Below, piece by piece: positions 16,188 to 25,051 of a stretch of DNA of 58,952 bases. The position numbers and the translations under genes were made by a program. Position 1 is the first letter of the stretch. The number at the start of each line of letters is the position of its first letter. The stretch covers positions 1 to 58,952 of the forward strand of contig JAKAVY010000007.1 of assembly GCA_021827405.1 (NCBI GenBank), in the 5' to 3' direction. The notes beneath the pieces are model-generated. The model was given only the letters and a program-made list of their open reading frames with translations. It searched no databases and was not told the origin of the DNA. The DNA comes from Thermoplasmata archaeon (GTDB taxonomy: Archaea > Thermoplasmatota > Thermoplasmata > Lutacidiplasmatales > UBA184).

Positions 16188-18155
16188 ATGATGCGGGTTC
16201 GCTGCGGTGCTCGCCGGGGCGGGGCCTTGCTCGTCCTCTTGGCATTGGCCGGGCTCCTCGCTGCCCCTTCTCTCCCCCTTCCCTTCGGTCATCCCTCGCC
16301 CTTCTCTCTGGGGAAGGGCGAGCCCGCCGCGGTTCCGGGGTCGGGGCCGCCTTCCTGTGGCCAGGGAAACCACACGCTCCAGTTGGCGGCGCAGCCCGGG
16401 GACATGCATGACCCGATCCTCCAGGCCTATGACACCCTGGGGGCCGAAGGGGGCGGTACCCTGTCCCTCGGCCCGGGGACCTTCACCATCAACGAGACCC
16501 TCGATCTGTCCCGGTACGGCAATGTCACCATCGAGGGACAGGGAATGGGGGTCACCGTCCTGTCCCTCCCTCCGGCCCCGGTAGGGAACTTTCGGGCGGA
16601 CAACGGGACCCCGGTGGGGCGCTACAACAGCACCCTGGGAGAACCGGTCAATGGCTCCACCGTGAACTTCATCCAGGTACTAGGACCGAAGCCCATAGAC
16701 AATCTTCGGATCTGCGACCTCACCCTGGATGCCCAGGCCACCAGCCCGGCCGAAGATTGGTCCGGCTCTCTCTTCTTCGACAACAGCGGAGGGACGGGCC
16801 ACTGGTACGTCGACGTGCAGGAGACCAACCTCTTCGGGGCGGATACCGCTCCCAACGGCCTCCACCTGGAACGCCCGCCGGGCGGAGGCTCAGCGGCCTC
16901 CGGCTACTGGGTGGACCGGCTGATGGCCGGACCGGATACCGTCCCGTACGAGCAACTTCCCGGGGACCGGGGGGGGCCGAACTTCCTCAACCTGGGAGGA
17001 CTGACGGATTGCCGGATCGACAATGTGACCGGGCTCGGGATGGTGGAGTTCGACCTCTCCCCGCTTTCCGCCTGCACCCTCCAGGACTGGAACATCACCG
17101 GCCACCTCCTCCTGGACCCGGACCGGGCCGCCAGCTGGAATGGAACGATCTTCCAGAACGTGAGCGCGGACATCCAGGGGACCGCGGCGCCCAACGCCCT
17201 CGACCTCGCCCCCCCCTTCGGCACGCCGGGGGACACCTTTCATGGGCTGCTCTTCCGTTCGGACACCTTCGTGGGTCCCGTCCTAGGAGGAGGCGCCCTG
17301 TGCCAGGTGGAATCCTCCCGGTTCCTGGCGGGCTTGAACGCCACCCCCCCCATCTTCGTCAACAATACGGTGGTCTACAATGATCCGGGGCCCGACCGGA
17401 TCCCGCTCCCCCTGCGGGTGGGGGGGAGTGGGGCCTTGGAGACCACCTTGAGGAACGACACCTTTCGCTTCCCAAACGGCACGAAGGGCCTGGACCCCTT
17501 CCTCCTGGAAAGTCCGGTCACCACCTGGGACCGGGTCACCCTGGAGGTCGGCGGGACCTCGGGAAGCTATCTCTTGGCGGCCCCTGGAGTGATCCTATCC
17601 GCCAACAGTTCGTTCACGGACTTGACCTACCACCCTCTGGACGGGGCATCCCCTCCCGAACTGCTCCTGGTGGATCTCCTGGCATCCCCTGGGTTCGAAG
17701 ACCAGGGGGCCTCTACGGGGAACCTGACGGGCATCTTGAACGACCTCCCCACCGCCCTTCTCCCTCCCCCCTCCGGTCCCGTGCTGTCGGAAGAAGGAAC
17801 GACCAGCCTGCTCGTCTCCTGGGCCGAACCGGCACCGGGGGTCACGAACTACACCCTCTACGTGGGAAGCTCCCCCGGCTCTCTAACCCCTCGCTTCTCG
17901 GTCGGGCCTGAGACCTGGTTCCGGGTGCCTTCCCTGACTCCGGGGACCCGGTACTACTTCGCCGTCCAGGCGTGGCGAGGCCCCGTCGCCTCCCCCCTGA
18001 GCAATCTCTCTTCCTTCGTGACGGCCTCCCCCTCCCCAATGGGTCCTCCTCTTCCCATGGTCTACACCGTGGTCGTAGGGCTGGGGTTGGCCGGGGTGGT
18101 CATCGGGGGTACGTCTCTCAGCCTCAGGAGGTCCCGTCGGGGACCCCGCCGTTAA
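16188..18155 (+). CDS. secreted beta-helix/FnIII surface protein, membrane-anchored
   Basis: The 655-residue protein starts with a signal peptide (about 1-35, GGALLVLLALAGLLAAPS). About 450 residues of pectate-lyase-type right-handed beta-helix follow, opening with GGGTLSLGPGTFTINETLDLS, a common start of such folds. There are many N-glycosylation sequons. A fibronectin type III module (TTSLLVSWAEPAPGVTNYTLY ... LTPGTRYYFAVQAW, about 545-620) and a C-terminal TM (VYTVVVGLGLAGVVIGG) with a basic stop follow. No polysaccharide-lyase catalytic motif is evident, so adhesion or glycan binding is as likely as catalysis. ATG 16,188 or the adjacent ATG 16,191 fit the TATA box. It is convergent with the sulfatase gene. 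Confidence 0.8.
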   Translation: MMRVRCGARRGGALLVLLALAGLLAAPSLPLPFGHPSPFSLGKGEPAAVPGSGPPSCGQGNHTLQLAAQPGDMHDPILQAYDTLGAEGGGTLSLGPGTFTINETLDLSRYGNVTIEGQGMGVTVLSLPPAPVGNFRADNGTPVGRYNSTLGEPVNGSTVNFIQVLGPKPIDNLRICDLTLDAQATSPAEDWSGSLFFDNSGGTGHWYVDVQETNLFGADTAPNGLHLERPPGGGSAASGYWVDRLMAGPDTVPYEQLPGDRGGPNFLNLGGLTDCRIDNVTGLGMVEFDLSPLSACTLQDWNITGHLLLDPDRAASWNGTIFQNVSADIQGTAAPNALDLAPPFGTPGDTFHGLLFRSDTFVGPVLGGGALCQVESSRFLAGLNATPPIFVNNTVVYNDPGPDRIPLPLRVGGSGALETTLRNDTFRFPNGTKGLDPFLLESPVTTWDRVTLEVGGTSGSYLLAAPGVILSANSSFTDLTYHPLDGASPPELLLVDLLASPGFEDQGASTGNLTGILNDLPTALLPPPSGPVLSEEGTTSLLVSWAEPAPGVTNYTLYVGSSPGSLTPRFSVGPETWFRVPSLTPGTRYYFAVQAWRGPVASPLSNLSSFVTASPSPMGPPLPMVYTVVVGLGLAGVVIGGTSLSLRRSRRGPRR

Positions 18156-18198
18156 GAAGCGGCCGGAGCCATTCTCGGAAACCCTCGAGCGGCTCCCC

Positions 18199-18233
18199 CC
18201 GGGGCGGACCTTCCGGCAAGGTCTCCGCCCCGG
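18199..18233. terminator. strong hairpin between convergent genes
   Basis: CCGGGGCGGA-CCTT pairs with AAGG-(TC)-TCCGCCCCGG around a CCGGC loop: 14 bp with one 2-nt bulge. It lies 44 nt after the beta-helix gene and 33 nt from the sulfatase stop, as expected for a bidirectional terminator. Confidence 0.5.
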
Positions 18234-18265
18234 TCCTTCGGACCCCCTCGGTCCATCCCAGGGGG

Positions 18266-19843
18266 CTAGCCATACCCCCAGGAGCGGAGTCGCTCATCCA
18301 CTTCGTCCGTCCCAGAGGCCACCATACCCAGCAGAGCACGGCCCGCGAAGCGGACCTGGGAGAGGGTGCCCCCAAGCCCCCGAGACTCCAGTTCCCCCGA
18401 GGGAAGCTCCTCGATCCCCCCCGGTCCGAAGTGGAAGAGATGGACCCGATCCGAGGGAAGTTCGTTCACGACCTTGTACTGTCCCACATAGCCGGCCATG
18501 GAGAGCTGGTCCAGTTGCTGGCGTCGCCCGGGGGCCAACCGCTGCAGGAAGGGCTGGTTCCACCCCAGGCCGTCACCGCACCCGATCAGCGGGCCGTCCC
18601 GCTCCTCCCCGATGAGCCTCAGCAGGGACCGGCCGGAGGGGGTCCCCTCCCAGGGGACACCCGTCACCTGCAGCACCGTGGGAAGGACATCCAGGGGGCT
18701 CCCCCACCCTTGGGCTTCGGTCCCTCCCCGGTCATCCTGAGGGAGCCGGACCCATAGCGGGACCCGGAGCAACTCCTCGTCGGTCCTTACGCCGTGCCAG
18801 ACCATCCCGTGCTCGCCGAACGCCTGGCCGTGGTCACTGGTCAGGACCAGGAGGGTATCGGACCATCGGCCCGCCTCCTGGTAGATCTCGATGATCCGGC
18901 GGAGCCGATCGTCCAAGGTGCGCAGGGAACGCCGGTACAACCGGTGAAGCCTCTCCCGATCGACCGGGGAGATCGCCTCCGCTGTCCCGAGAAGGGCCAG
19001 GACATCCTGGGGGATCCGCATCGACGCCCACCAGTCCGCCCATCCGGCGCTCTCCGAAGGGTCCAGGACGTACGGTTCGTGGGCATCGAGCAGGTTGATG
19101 AAGCAGAAGGTGGGTCGATCCTTCGGCTGGACGTGCAACCACCGGGCGAGGAGGTCCTCGATCCAGGGGTTCATTCCCCCCACCGGGAAACCGGGGTCCG
19201 GACGGAGGCGACGGCCCAGCGCCTCGCCCAGGGAAAGGATGGCGGGGACCCGGGTCGCCATGGTCTTCAAGGTCCGGCCCAGCCGATCCCTCCGCCGAGG
19301 GGCCGTGGAACCGGACGGGCGCATCCCGGGGATGTCCCCCCGGACCCCACGGGGAGCGCTCCGGTGCCGATGCACCTGTTCCCACCATTCCCCCCACGCG
19401 GCCGCCTCGAACCCGTCGGTCAGGCCATATTCCGGCCCGATGATGGGATTCGCAGACAGGGAAAGGGTGGAGTACCCCGCCCGGCGGAGACCAGAGGCCA
19501 ATCGCGGAAACTCACCACCGAGGTGAAGGTGACCTCGGCCGTGGCAACCGTGCTCCCAGGGGTAGAGGCCGGTGAACAGGCTTGCGTGGGAAGGCAGGGT
19601 CCAGGGAGCTACGCTGGCCGCCCGGGGGAAGACGAGGGAGTCCGCCCGAAGGCGCTCTGCGAAGGGCATGGCGACCGGGTCCCTTCCCCCCGGGAAGTCC
19701 GAGGCCCGGACGCAATCCATGACCACCACGAGGACGTTCGGGGGTCGCCGGGTTCCCGAGGGACGGAGGGCAGAAGCCGTCCGGGGTGGCTCCCGCGTCC
19801 CCTCGCTCCGAGCGGAGGGCTCGGCGAAGGGTTCAGGGACCAT
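18266..19843 (-). CDS. sulfatase / alkaline-phosphatase-superfamily hydrolase
   Basis: The 525-residue protein has the metal-binding layout of the sulfatase fold: D43 in VVMDCVRASD, the active-site loop APWTLPSHASLFTG, LDAHEPY (H255), and TSDHGQAFGEHG (D337, H338, H345). In true sulfatases the loop is C/S-x-P-S-R. Here Thr82 occupies the nucleophile position and His replaces Arg, as in phospho-transferases of this superfamily, so a phospho-substrate (for example a lipid-phosphate or glycan phosphate) is as likely as a sulfate ester. No signal peptide is visible. The ATG overlaps the flippase stop by 11 nt, so the two are translationally coupled. This suggests a role in surface glycan modification. 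Confidence 0.85.
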   Translation of the reverse strand: MVPEPFAEPSARSEGTREPPRTASALRPSGTRRPPNVLVVVMDCVRASDFPGGRDPVAMPFAERLRADSLVFPRAASVAPWTLPSHASLFTGLYPWEHGCHGRGHLHLGGEFPRLASGLRRAGYSTLSLSANPIIGPEYGLTDGFEAAAWGEWWEQVHRHRSAPRGVRGDIPGMRPSGSTAPRRRDRLGRTLKTMATRVPAILSLGEALGRRLRPDPGFPVGGMNPWIEDLLARWLHVQPKDRPTFCFINLLDAHEPYVLDPSESAGWADWWASMRIPQDVLALLGTAEAISPVDRERLHRLYRRSLRTLDDRLRRIIEIYQEAGRWSDTLLVLTSDHGQAFGEHGMVWHGVRTDEELLRVPLWVRLPQDDRGGTEAQGWGSPLDVLPTVLQVTGVPWEGTPSGRSLLRLIGEERDGPLIGCGDGLGWNQPFLQRLAPGRRQQLDQLSMAGYVGQYKVVNELPSDRVHLFHFGPGGIEELPSGELESRGLGGTLSQVRFAGRALLGMVASGTDEVDERLRSWGYG

Positions 19844-21350
19844 GGACCAACCGCTCCCCCGGGTGGATCGAGCGCTCCAGGAGCCGGCGCAGGCGGGGGA
19901 GGGGCCTCTTGAGGACCCCCTCGGCCAGGTCGCAGAGGACTAGGTCCCCTTCCTCGGCGGAGTGGGTGAGCAGGACGGCGCCCACGGTGATCCCCAGCCC
20001 GAGGAAGTATGAAGGGAAGACGCTCCAGAGCGGCAGGTGGAGGAGGGGCACGGCCAGAAAGACGGGCACCCCCACCAGGAGCGCGGAGGCCAGCGGGAGA
20101 AGGAGCGACCGACGAAAGGGATGGATGTGATAGGTGGAATAGAGCGCGTAGGCCGAGGAACCCGGGTAAAGGACCCGGGCCAGAGTCCAGGCGAGCGCCG
20201 CCCCCAGGAGCCCATAGAGGGGGATGAGGGTTACGCTCAGGATCAGATTCGCCAGGGTGGAGACCCCTGCGGCCAACAGCAGCGGCCGGGTGGCCCCTAA
20301 CCCGGCCAGTGCCGCATTCACCGGACCGAAGAGGATGGAGAGGAACGACCCGGTGGTGATGACCACCAACGCGCCCGCTGCCGGGAGGTAGGCGACGCCA
20401 AAGATCTCCCGGACCGAATCGCCCGGGAGGAGGGCGAGCACCAGGAAGACCGGCAGCGTCACGATCATGATCCAGCGCGTGGCGGTGGTGAACACCCGCC
20501 CCAAGGTTTGGGCTTGTCCGAGGCCGGAAAGGCGGGAGGCCACGGGGAGAAAGATGTAGGTGACGGCGGCCCCCACTACCAAGATGAGCCGGGCGAGGGT
20601 CATCACCGCGGAGTAGAGCCCCACCTGGCTCTCCGGTCGGAGCACCCCCAGGACCAGGGTGTCTGCATAAGCGGTGGCGAAGGTCAGGGTGGAGATTCCC
20701 CAGAGCGCCAGGGAAAGGCTCCAGAGACCCTTCGGGAGCTCAGAGGAGACCGGGCCGGGGGGGAGATAGCGAGGAAGTCTCCAGACGGTGAAGGCAAGGA
20801 GGGCGAAAAAGGTGACCAGGTTGGACAGGACCCAGGCGAGAAGGACCCCGGCGAGGGAAAGGTGCAGGGCCAGGAGGACAAAGAGGAAGATCACGAACGA
20901 CGCGGGCTGGACCGTCTGGTTCAACCAGGCGTTGGGGACCGTGTCCTCGAAACCCTGGAAGATGGCGGCGAGGAACGTACACAAGAGGGTCAGCCCGACC
21001 GTGACGGAGAACATCTGGAAGACCAGGGTCAGCTCCGCGCTCCCCGCGGGATCGAAGAGGGAGGCGATCGACCCGGCCAGGAGGAAGACCAGGACCGACG
21101 AGACCACCCCGGTGATCGTGGTGACGCCACCGGCCCAACGGATGAGCCTCCGGCGCACCGCGGGATCCGGGTTCCCAGCCAGGGTACGGGCCAGGGCCTG
21201 ATTGAGGCCGAGAAGGGCCGTCAAGGCCAGTAGCCCGGCGAAGGCCAGGCCCAGGTTGAAGTCCCCGAACTGGGCCAGGGTGAGGTGCCGGGCGGCGTAG
21301 ACCCGCCCCACAAAGTTCAGTAACAGGAGGGAGAAGGTGCCGAGGACCAT
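19833..21350 (-). CDS. Wzx/MATE-like polysaccharide flippase, apparently frameshifted at the 5' end
   Basis: The 505-residue frame encodes about 12-14 TM helices with the oligosaccharide flippase pattern: LLLLNFVGRVYAARHLTLAQFGDFNLGLA near the start, and paired helices with GQAQTLGRVF between halves. It would move a lipid-linked glycan across the membrane. Codons upstream of ATG 21,350 still read like the family's N-terminus (GSAHYRLAVHSLGRGTTW) but no start codon precedes them before a TGA at 21,414-21,416. A leaderless GTG at 21,417 sits 26 nt below a TATA element, in another frame. Deleting one G from the G4 run at 21,402-21,405 would join them. The gene is therefore either frameshifted or mis-assembled. 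Confidence 0.8.
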   Translation of the reverse strand: MVLGTFSLLLLNFVGRVYAARHLTLAQFGDFNLGLAFAGLLALTALLGLNQALARTLAGNPDPAVRRRLIRWAGGVTTITGVVSSVLVFLLAGSIASLFDPAGSAELTLVFQMFSVTVGLTLLCTFLAAIFQGFEDTVPNAWLNQTVQPASFVIFLFVLLALHLSLAGVLLAWVLSNLVTFFALLAFTVWRLPRYLPPGPVSSELPKGLWSLSLALWGISTLTFATAYADTLVLGVLRPESQVGLYSAVMTLARLILVVGAAVTYIFLPVASRLSGLGQAQTLGRVFTTATRWIMIVTLPVFLVLALLPGDSVREIFGVAYLPAAGALVVITTGSFLSILFGPVNAALAGLGATRPLLLAAGVSTLANLILSVTLIPLYGLLGAALAWTLARVLYPGSSAYALYSTYHIHPFRRSLLLPLASALLVGVPVFLAVPLLHLPLWSVFPSYFLGLGITVGAVLLTHSAEEGDLVLCDLAEGVLKRPLPRLRRLLERSIHPGERLVHGP

Positions 21351-21440
21351 CCAGGTGGTACCCCGACCCAGGGAATGGACCGCCAGCCGGTAATGGGCGG
21401 ACCCCAGGGATGGTCACCTCCTCGCCGAGAGCATCCAACT

Positions 21441-21448
21441 TCCTAGGG
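21441..21448 (-). promoter_or_regulatory. TATA-like box of the flippase-sulfatase operon
   Basis: CATTAAGA-type element on the minus strand, about 26 nt upstream of GTG 21,417. It implies that translation originally began at that GTG. Confidence 0.45.
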
Positions 21449-21883
21449 TCTTAATGGCAGTGGTGCTCGCCAGGGGGGGAGGGGACCGACCCCCGGAGGG
21501 GTGAGGAGGGGTCCGGGTACGGCCTCGAGGCCCTCCCGGGCGTACCGGAGAGGCTCCCCACGGGCGTGTCCGGGGTGGCCGAGCCGGACCCTCGGTCTTC
21601 CCGTCCCGGGAACTCGTACCGATCGTCCACTTCCGCGCTCTCGGGAGAAGGCCCCGCCGGGCCCTGCGAAGGAGCCTCCACGCCTGTCCCTACCCTCGCG
21701 AACGGACCCGCGCGCTGACGTATCCCCCTACGGAACGGTCGACCCGCTCCCCGGCCCACCGCCAAGGGGCATTTCAGGGGGAGATCAGGGCGACCAGGGG
21801 GACCGCCCGTTGCCAAAGAGGGGTTGGACCACGGGAGGGGTCCTGGGAGAGGCCTCCTTCCGGCGGGCCCGGTCGGATCCGGG
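21449..21883. other. intergenic, low-complexity GC-rich
   Basis: About 435 nt between the glycosyltransferase stop and the flippase promoter. The only long frames are Pro/Arg/Gly-rich; no gene seen. The glycosyltransferase's own Pro-rich tail has the same character, so part of it may be read-through from a lost stop. Confidence 0.45.
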
Positions 21884-23398
21884 TCACGGGGGTATGTTGG
21901 TCGCCCTGGGGATGGGACGGGGGGGTTCCTCGGGTGGGACGACCGGGGAGCCGGTGGCCCTCGGCAGGGCAGGGGACCGGTCCGGGTCGGGAGCGCCGAA
22001 AGGGTCAACGCCCAAAGGGGGTTCCAGACCAAGGCTCCGGGGAACGGCCTGGCGCGAGGCGCCAGAACGGGCAAACGACGAGAGGCCGGGACGGGGTGGG
22101 CCCGGCGGTCGCCCCGACGAGGCGGGGGCACCGACCACGCCCGGGAGGAGGCCCCCCCCGCTCGAGGATAGCCCCATGGGAGGCTGAGGAAAGCGGAAGG
22201 GTTTGACCAGCCGCGGGAGCTGGAGGGGGAAGCGGTGCCCCCTCGAGGCCGGACGTTGGATGGGAGGTGCGACCCCGGCCTCCGCGGCGGACAGGAGGCG
22301 CCTCCAGTCAGCGGTGACCGTGTCCAGGTGGTATCTCTGGGCGCGCCGGAGGCAGTCTTGGGTCATCGCAGCCGGTACCCCTTCCCGCCAGAGGCGCTGG
22401 GCTCGCTGGACGAAATCCAGCGGGTTGGCAGTCCGCCAACCCGTCCTTCCCTCCACGACGGTCTCTGCCGGCCCCTGGAAGTCGTAGGTGAGCACCGGGG
22501 TCCCGCAAGCCATGGACTCCAAGGGGATGAGGCCGAAAGGCTCCTCGGTGAAGGGAAAGGCCGTGAACAGGGCATTGGAATAGAGCTCCCGCAGCTCCAG
22601 GTCCGTGACATGGCCCAAGAAACGGGCGTTGGGGAACCGGTCCAGCCGGAGCTTCCGGAGCACCCAACCGGCGCTCTTGGAGCCGAACATCCGGACCGGG
22701 ATCCCCGTCCTCAGGAGGGCGGAGAGGGCCTCCACGTCGGTCTCCTTGCCAAGGTAGGTCAGCAGGTAGTCTCGACTGGGGTTGCTCGTGCCTCGGGAGA
22801 AGACGGGGCGATAGTACATCGGGATGACCTCTCTCACGGGGAGCCCGTGGGCCGCGAACCAATCCGCCACGTGCTGAGTGCTGGCATATCGGAGCCTGGC
22901 CCGGTGGCCGGCCGCCTGAAGATGCGCGAGGTCTAGGGGCTCCACGATCGGTTGGACCAGGCCCAGGGCGTTCCCCATCATCCCTTTCATCCCCCGGCGC
23001 ATCGAGTCCAGCACGTAGCCGAGCGGGCGGGATTGGATGAACCAGACGTCGGCATCAATGGCCGTGGTCATGGAGATGTTGACGCGTAGCCCCCCCCCTC
23101 TTCCCAGGGCCCTCTCCAGGTCGCGCCGGTTCCAGGCCCAGAGGGCGTCCCGTGCCCATGAGCCCACGTAGGAGGGGATCTCGTCCCGGGGGCGCCGCAA
23201 GGGAGGAAAGAACGCTCCCCCGTCCACCGCCTGGATCCCCCGCCTCTCCAGTTCGGCCTGGACCCTGCGGGTGATCCGGGGGGCAGCCACCTGGATCTCG
23301 TAGCGACCGGTGAGCCTTTCCAAGATGGGGACTGTGACCTCGAACTGGACGAAATGGGGGTCCAGCAACGGTTCGGTGATGACCGTCAACGTCTCCAT
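21884..23398 (-). CDS. GT4-family glycosyltransferase with Pro-rich C-terminal tail
   Basis: The 504-residue protein has a GT-B fold. The N-terminal Rossmann domain covers about residues 1-185. The C-terminal domain contains YLLTYLGKETDVEALSALL, FLGHVTDLELRELYSNALF and the nucleotide-sugar motif EEPFGLIPLE (E-x7-E), followed by SMACGTPVLTYDFQGPAE. It would transfer a sugar from an NDP-sugar at the inner membrane face. The conserved part ends near residue 395; the remaining 110 residues are Pro/Arg/Gly-rich and unusual. I choose ATG 23,398 because GGAGG lies 5 nt upstream; the frame also offers GTG 23,476. A TATA-like TAGTTTATCA is at 23,491-23,500. It probably acts with the flippase in building a surface glycan. 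Confidence 0.85.
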   Translation of the reverse strand: METLTVITEPLLDPHFVQFEVTVPILERLTGRYEIQVAAPRITRRVQAELERRGIQAVDGGAFFPPLRRPRDEIPSYVGSWARDALWAWNRRDLERALGRGGGLRVNISMTTAIDADVWFIQSRPLGYVLDSMRRGMKGMMGNALGLVQPIVEPLDLAHLQAAGHRARLRYASTQHVADWFAAHGLPVREVIPMYYRPVFSRGTSNPSRDYLLTYLGKETDVEALSALLRTGIPVRMFGSKSAGWVLRKLRLDRFPNARFLGHVTDLELRELYSNALFTAFPFTEEPFGLIPLESMACGTPVLTYDFQGPAETVVEGRTGWRTANPLDFVQRAQRLWREGVPAAMTQDCLRRAQRYHLDTVTADWRRLLSAAEAGVAPPIQRPASRGHRFPLQLPRLVKPFRFPQPPMGLSSSGGGLLPGVVGAPASSGRPPGPPRPGLSSFARSGASRQAVPRSLGLEPPLGVDPFGAPDPDRSPALPRATGSPVVPPEEPPRPIPRATNIPP

Positions 23399-23647
23399 GA
23401 AGCCTCCCACGGTCCGCGGAAGGGTGGACGGGTTCGTGCGCTGGTTGGAGAGGACATGGCTGAGGGGGGAACCCACGACACCTTCCCTCCTGATAAACTA
23501 TGTCGGCCGCCGGCCACAAAGGGGGGGCACGGCCTGGGGGTGGCCCACGGCGGGCCGGGAGCTTAGAGTGGTCCCTCACCCGATCCGAACGTCCCGGGGG
23601 CGAGGGGACCTGAGCGAGGCTCCCCCCCGATGAGACCCCGGAAGAGG

Positions 23648-23664
23648 CCCAAGGGGGTCTTGGG
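23648..23664 (-). terminator. hairpin after the Kelch-type gene
   Basis: CCCAAG and CTTGGG form a 6-bp stem with a 5-nt loop, 18 nt beyond the stop of the Kelch-type gene. Confidence 0.3.
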
Positions 23665-23681
23665 GTTCCCGCTCCGGACCG

Positions 23682-24848
23682 CTAGGCCAGGATTTCGGTC
23701 CAATGGCCTGGGACGTAGGCCCAGGTGTCGGAAAGCACGGTGGCCCCCACCACCGTGGCGTTGAGACCGCCGAAGAGGATGAGGGAACCGGAGCTGGGGT
23801 CGTAGGCGCAGCCCGCCCCGAACCGGGCCGGCGGAGCGGGGGAGGACCCGGTCAGATTGGTCCAAACCCCACCCTCGAACGCCCAGGTGGCGCTCTGGGT
23901 GCTATTGTAGGACTTGTAATGGTTCGCCTGTCCACCGAAGACGACCACAGCGTCACTGGCACAATCGAAGGACGCGGAGTCCCAGAGCCGGCCCGGGGGG
24001 GTGTCCTCCGTCGGTAGCTCGGTCCAATTTTGGTCCTCATAGATCCACGTGTCGTTGGCATAGTACCCTCCAGGGACGGCATCGGTCTCCCCCCCGTAAA
24101 GGACCAGATCTCCGTCCCGGGGATCGTTCACCAACACCGCTCCGTACCGGGGCGTGGGGGACAGCGCCGGGGACACCTCCGTCCAGACGCCATGGGCATA
24201 GGTCCAGGTATCCCCCAGATACTGCTGGCTGTTGTTGTGGGCCCCTCCGAAGAGCACCACCTCCTGGTCTCCGCTGTCATAGGCCATGCTCGCCCAATGT
24301 CGGGAGGAGGGCGAATGGGCCGGGGTCACGTTGGTCCAATTCCCGTGGGCATAGGTCCAGGTGTCGTTCAGGGTCCTTGCGGTCCCCGGCCCCCCGGTCT
24401 GCCCCCCAAAGAGAAGGAGGTAGCCCGCGGCTGGGTCGTAGACCAGGTTCCCGAAGGACCGGGGAGGGGGGGAGGTCTTCGGATGGAGTTCGGTCCAGTG
24501 TCCGCTCTGGTAGGCCCACGTCTCGTTCCCGCCCGACGACCCCCCGAAGAGCAGCACGTAACCATCCGTGGGGTCGTAGGCCATCATGGGACCCCAACGG
24601 GGCGATGGGCCGGCGTACAACGGTCCCGGCCGCCCGTCTGAGCCCATCGGCGTACGGGATCCGACGAGGGAGGTCAAGGGGGTACCGGGGCAGGCCGTTC
24701 CAGGAGGAGGGGTCACCGAAGGGGAGGGGGTGCCCACGGCGTGGATGGCGAAGGCTGCCCCCACCACGATCAAAGCGAGGAGAACGGCCCAGAACACCCA
24801 CCCGGGCGAGTTCCTGTCCGGTCTTCGCGGCAGGCGGGATTCGGTCAT
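23682..24848 (-). CDS. Kelch-type beta-propeller surface protein, N-terminally anchored
   Basis: The 388-residue protein has a short cytoplasmic basic start (MTESRLPRRPDRN), one TM helix (about 17-37, VFWAVLLALIVVGAAFAIHAV) and a Pro/Thr linker. About six Kelch-like repeats follow, with the pattern YDxxxxxxLLFGG ... NDTWTYxxGxWT at about 50-60 residue spacing (DGYVLLFGG, AGYLLLFGG, QEVVLFGG, GDLVLYGG, DAVVVFGG, GSLILFGG). The repeats form an extracellular propeller with several N-glycosylation sequons. Ligand unknown. ATG 24,848 is chosen because the TM follows directly; longer upstream frames have no coding character. Divergent from the PNGase A-like gene and resembles the Kelch protein at 27,332. 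Confidence 0.8.
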   Translation of the reverse strand: MTESRLPRRPDRNSPGWVFWAVLLALIVVGAAFAIHAVGTPSPSVTPPPGTACPGTPLTSLVGSRTPMGSDGRPGPLYAGPSPRWGPMMAYDPTDGYVLLFGGSSGGNETWAYQSGHWTELHPKTSPPPRSFGNLVYDPAAGYLLLFGGQTGGPGTARTLNDTWTYAHGNWTNVTPAHSPSSRHWASMAYDSGDQEVVLFGGAHNNSQQYLGDTWTYAHGVWTEVSPALSPTPRYGAVLVNDPRDGDLVLYGGETDAVPGGYYANDTWIYEDQNWTELPTEDTPPGRLWDSASFDCASDAVVVFGGQANHYKSYNSTQSATWAFEGGVWTNLTGSSPAPPARFGAGCAYDPSSGSLILFGGLNATVVGATVLSDTWAYVPGHWTEILA

Positions 24849-25051
24849 CGCACTGGAGGTGGGGGGAGGTCCCAGACCGGGGCGACCTCGCCCGACACCC
24901 ATCTGAGGGATTCCCCCGGGACCATCGGTGGGCCAGGAGACGTCTCCCCAAACAACGGGGGTGGTCCGATAAGCCTTTGTATGAGGGAGCCGTGCGTCGG
25001 CCAGTGAGCGTCTCCCCCTTTTCGGAGGGTGGTGGGGCCCCGCCTGGAGCG

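Noticed and set aside
15988-16191. Plus-strand frame beginning MYKSYGVRVTITVTTVYN
   Set aside because: Only the AT-rich first third looks protein-like; it runs through the promoter of the beta-helix gene and becomes Pro/Gly/Arg-rich.
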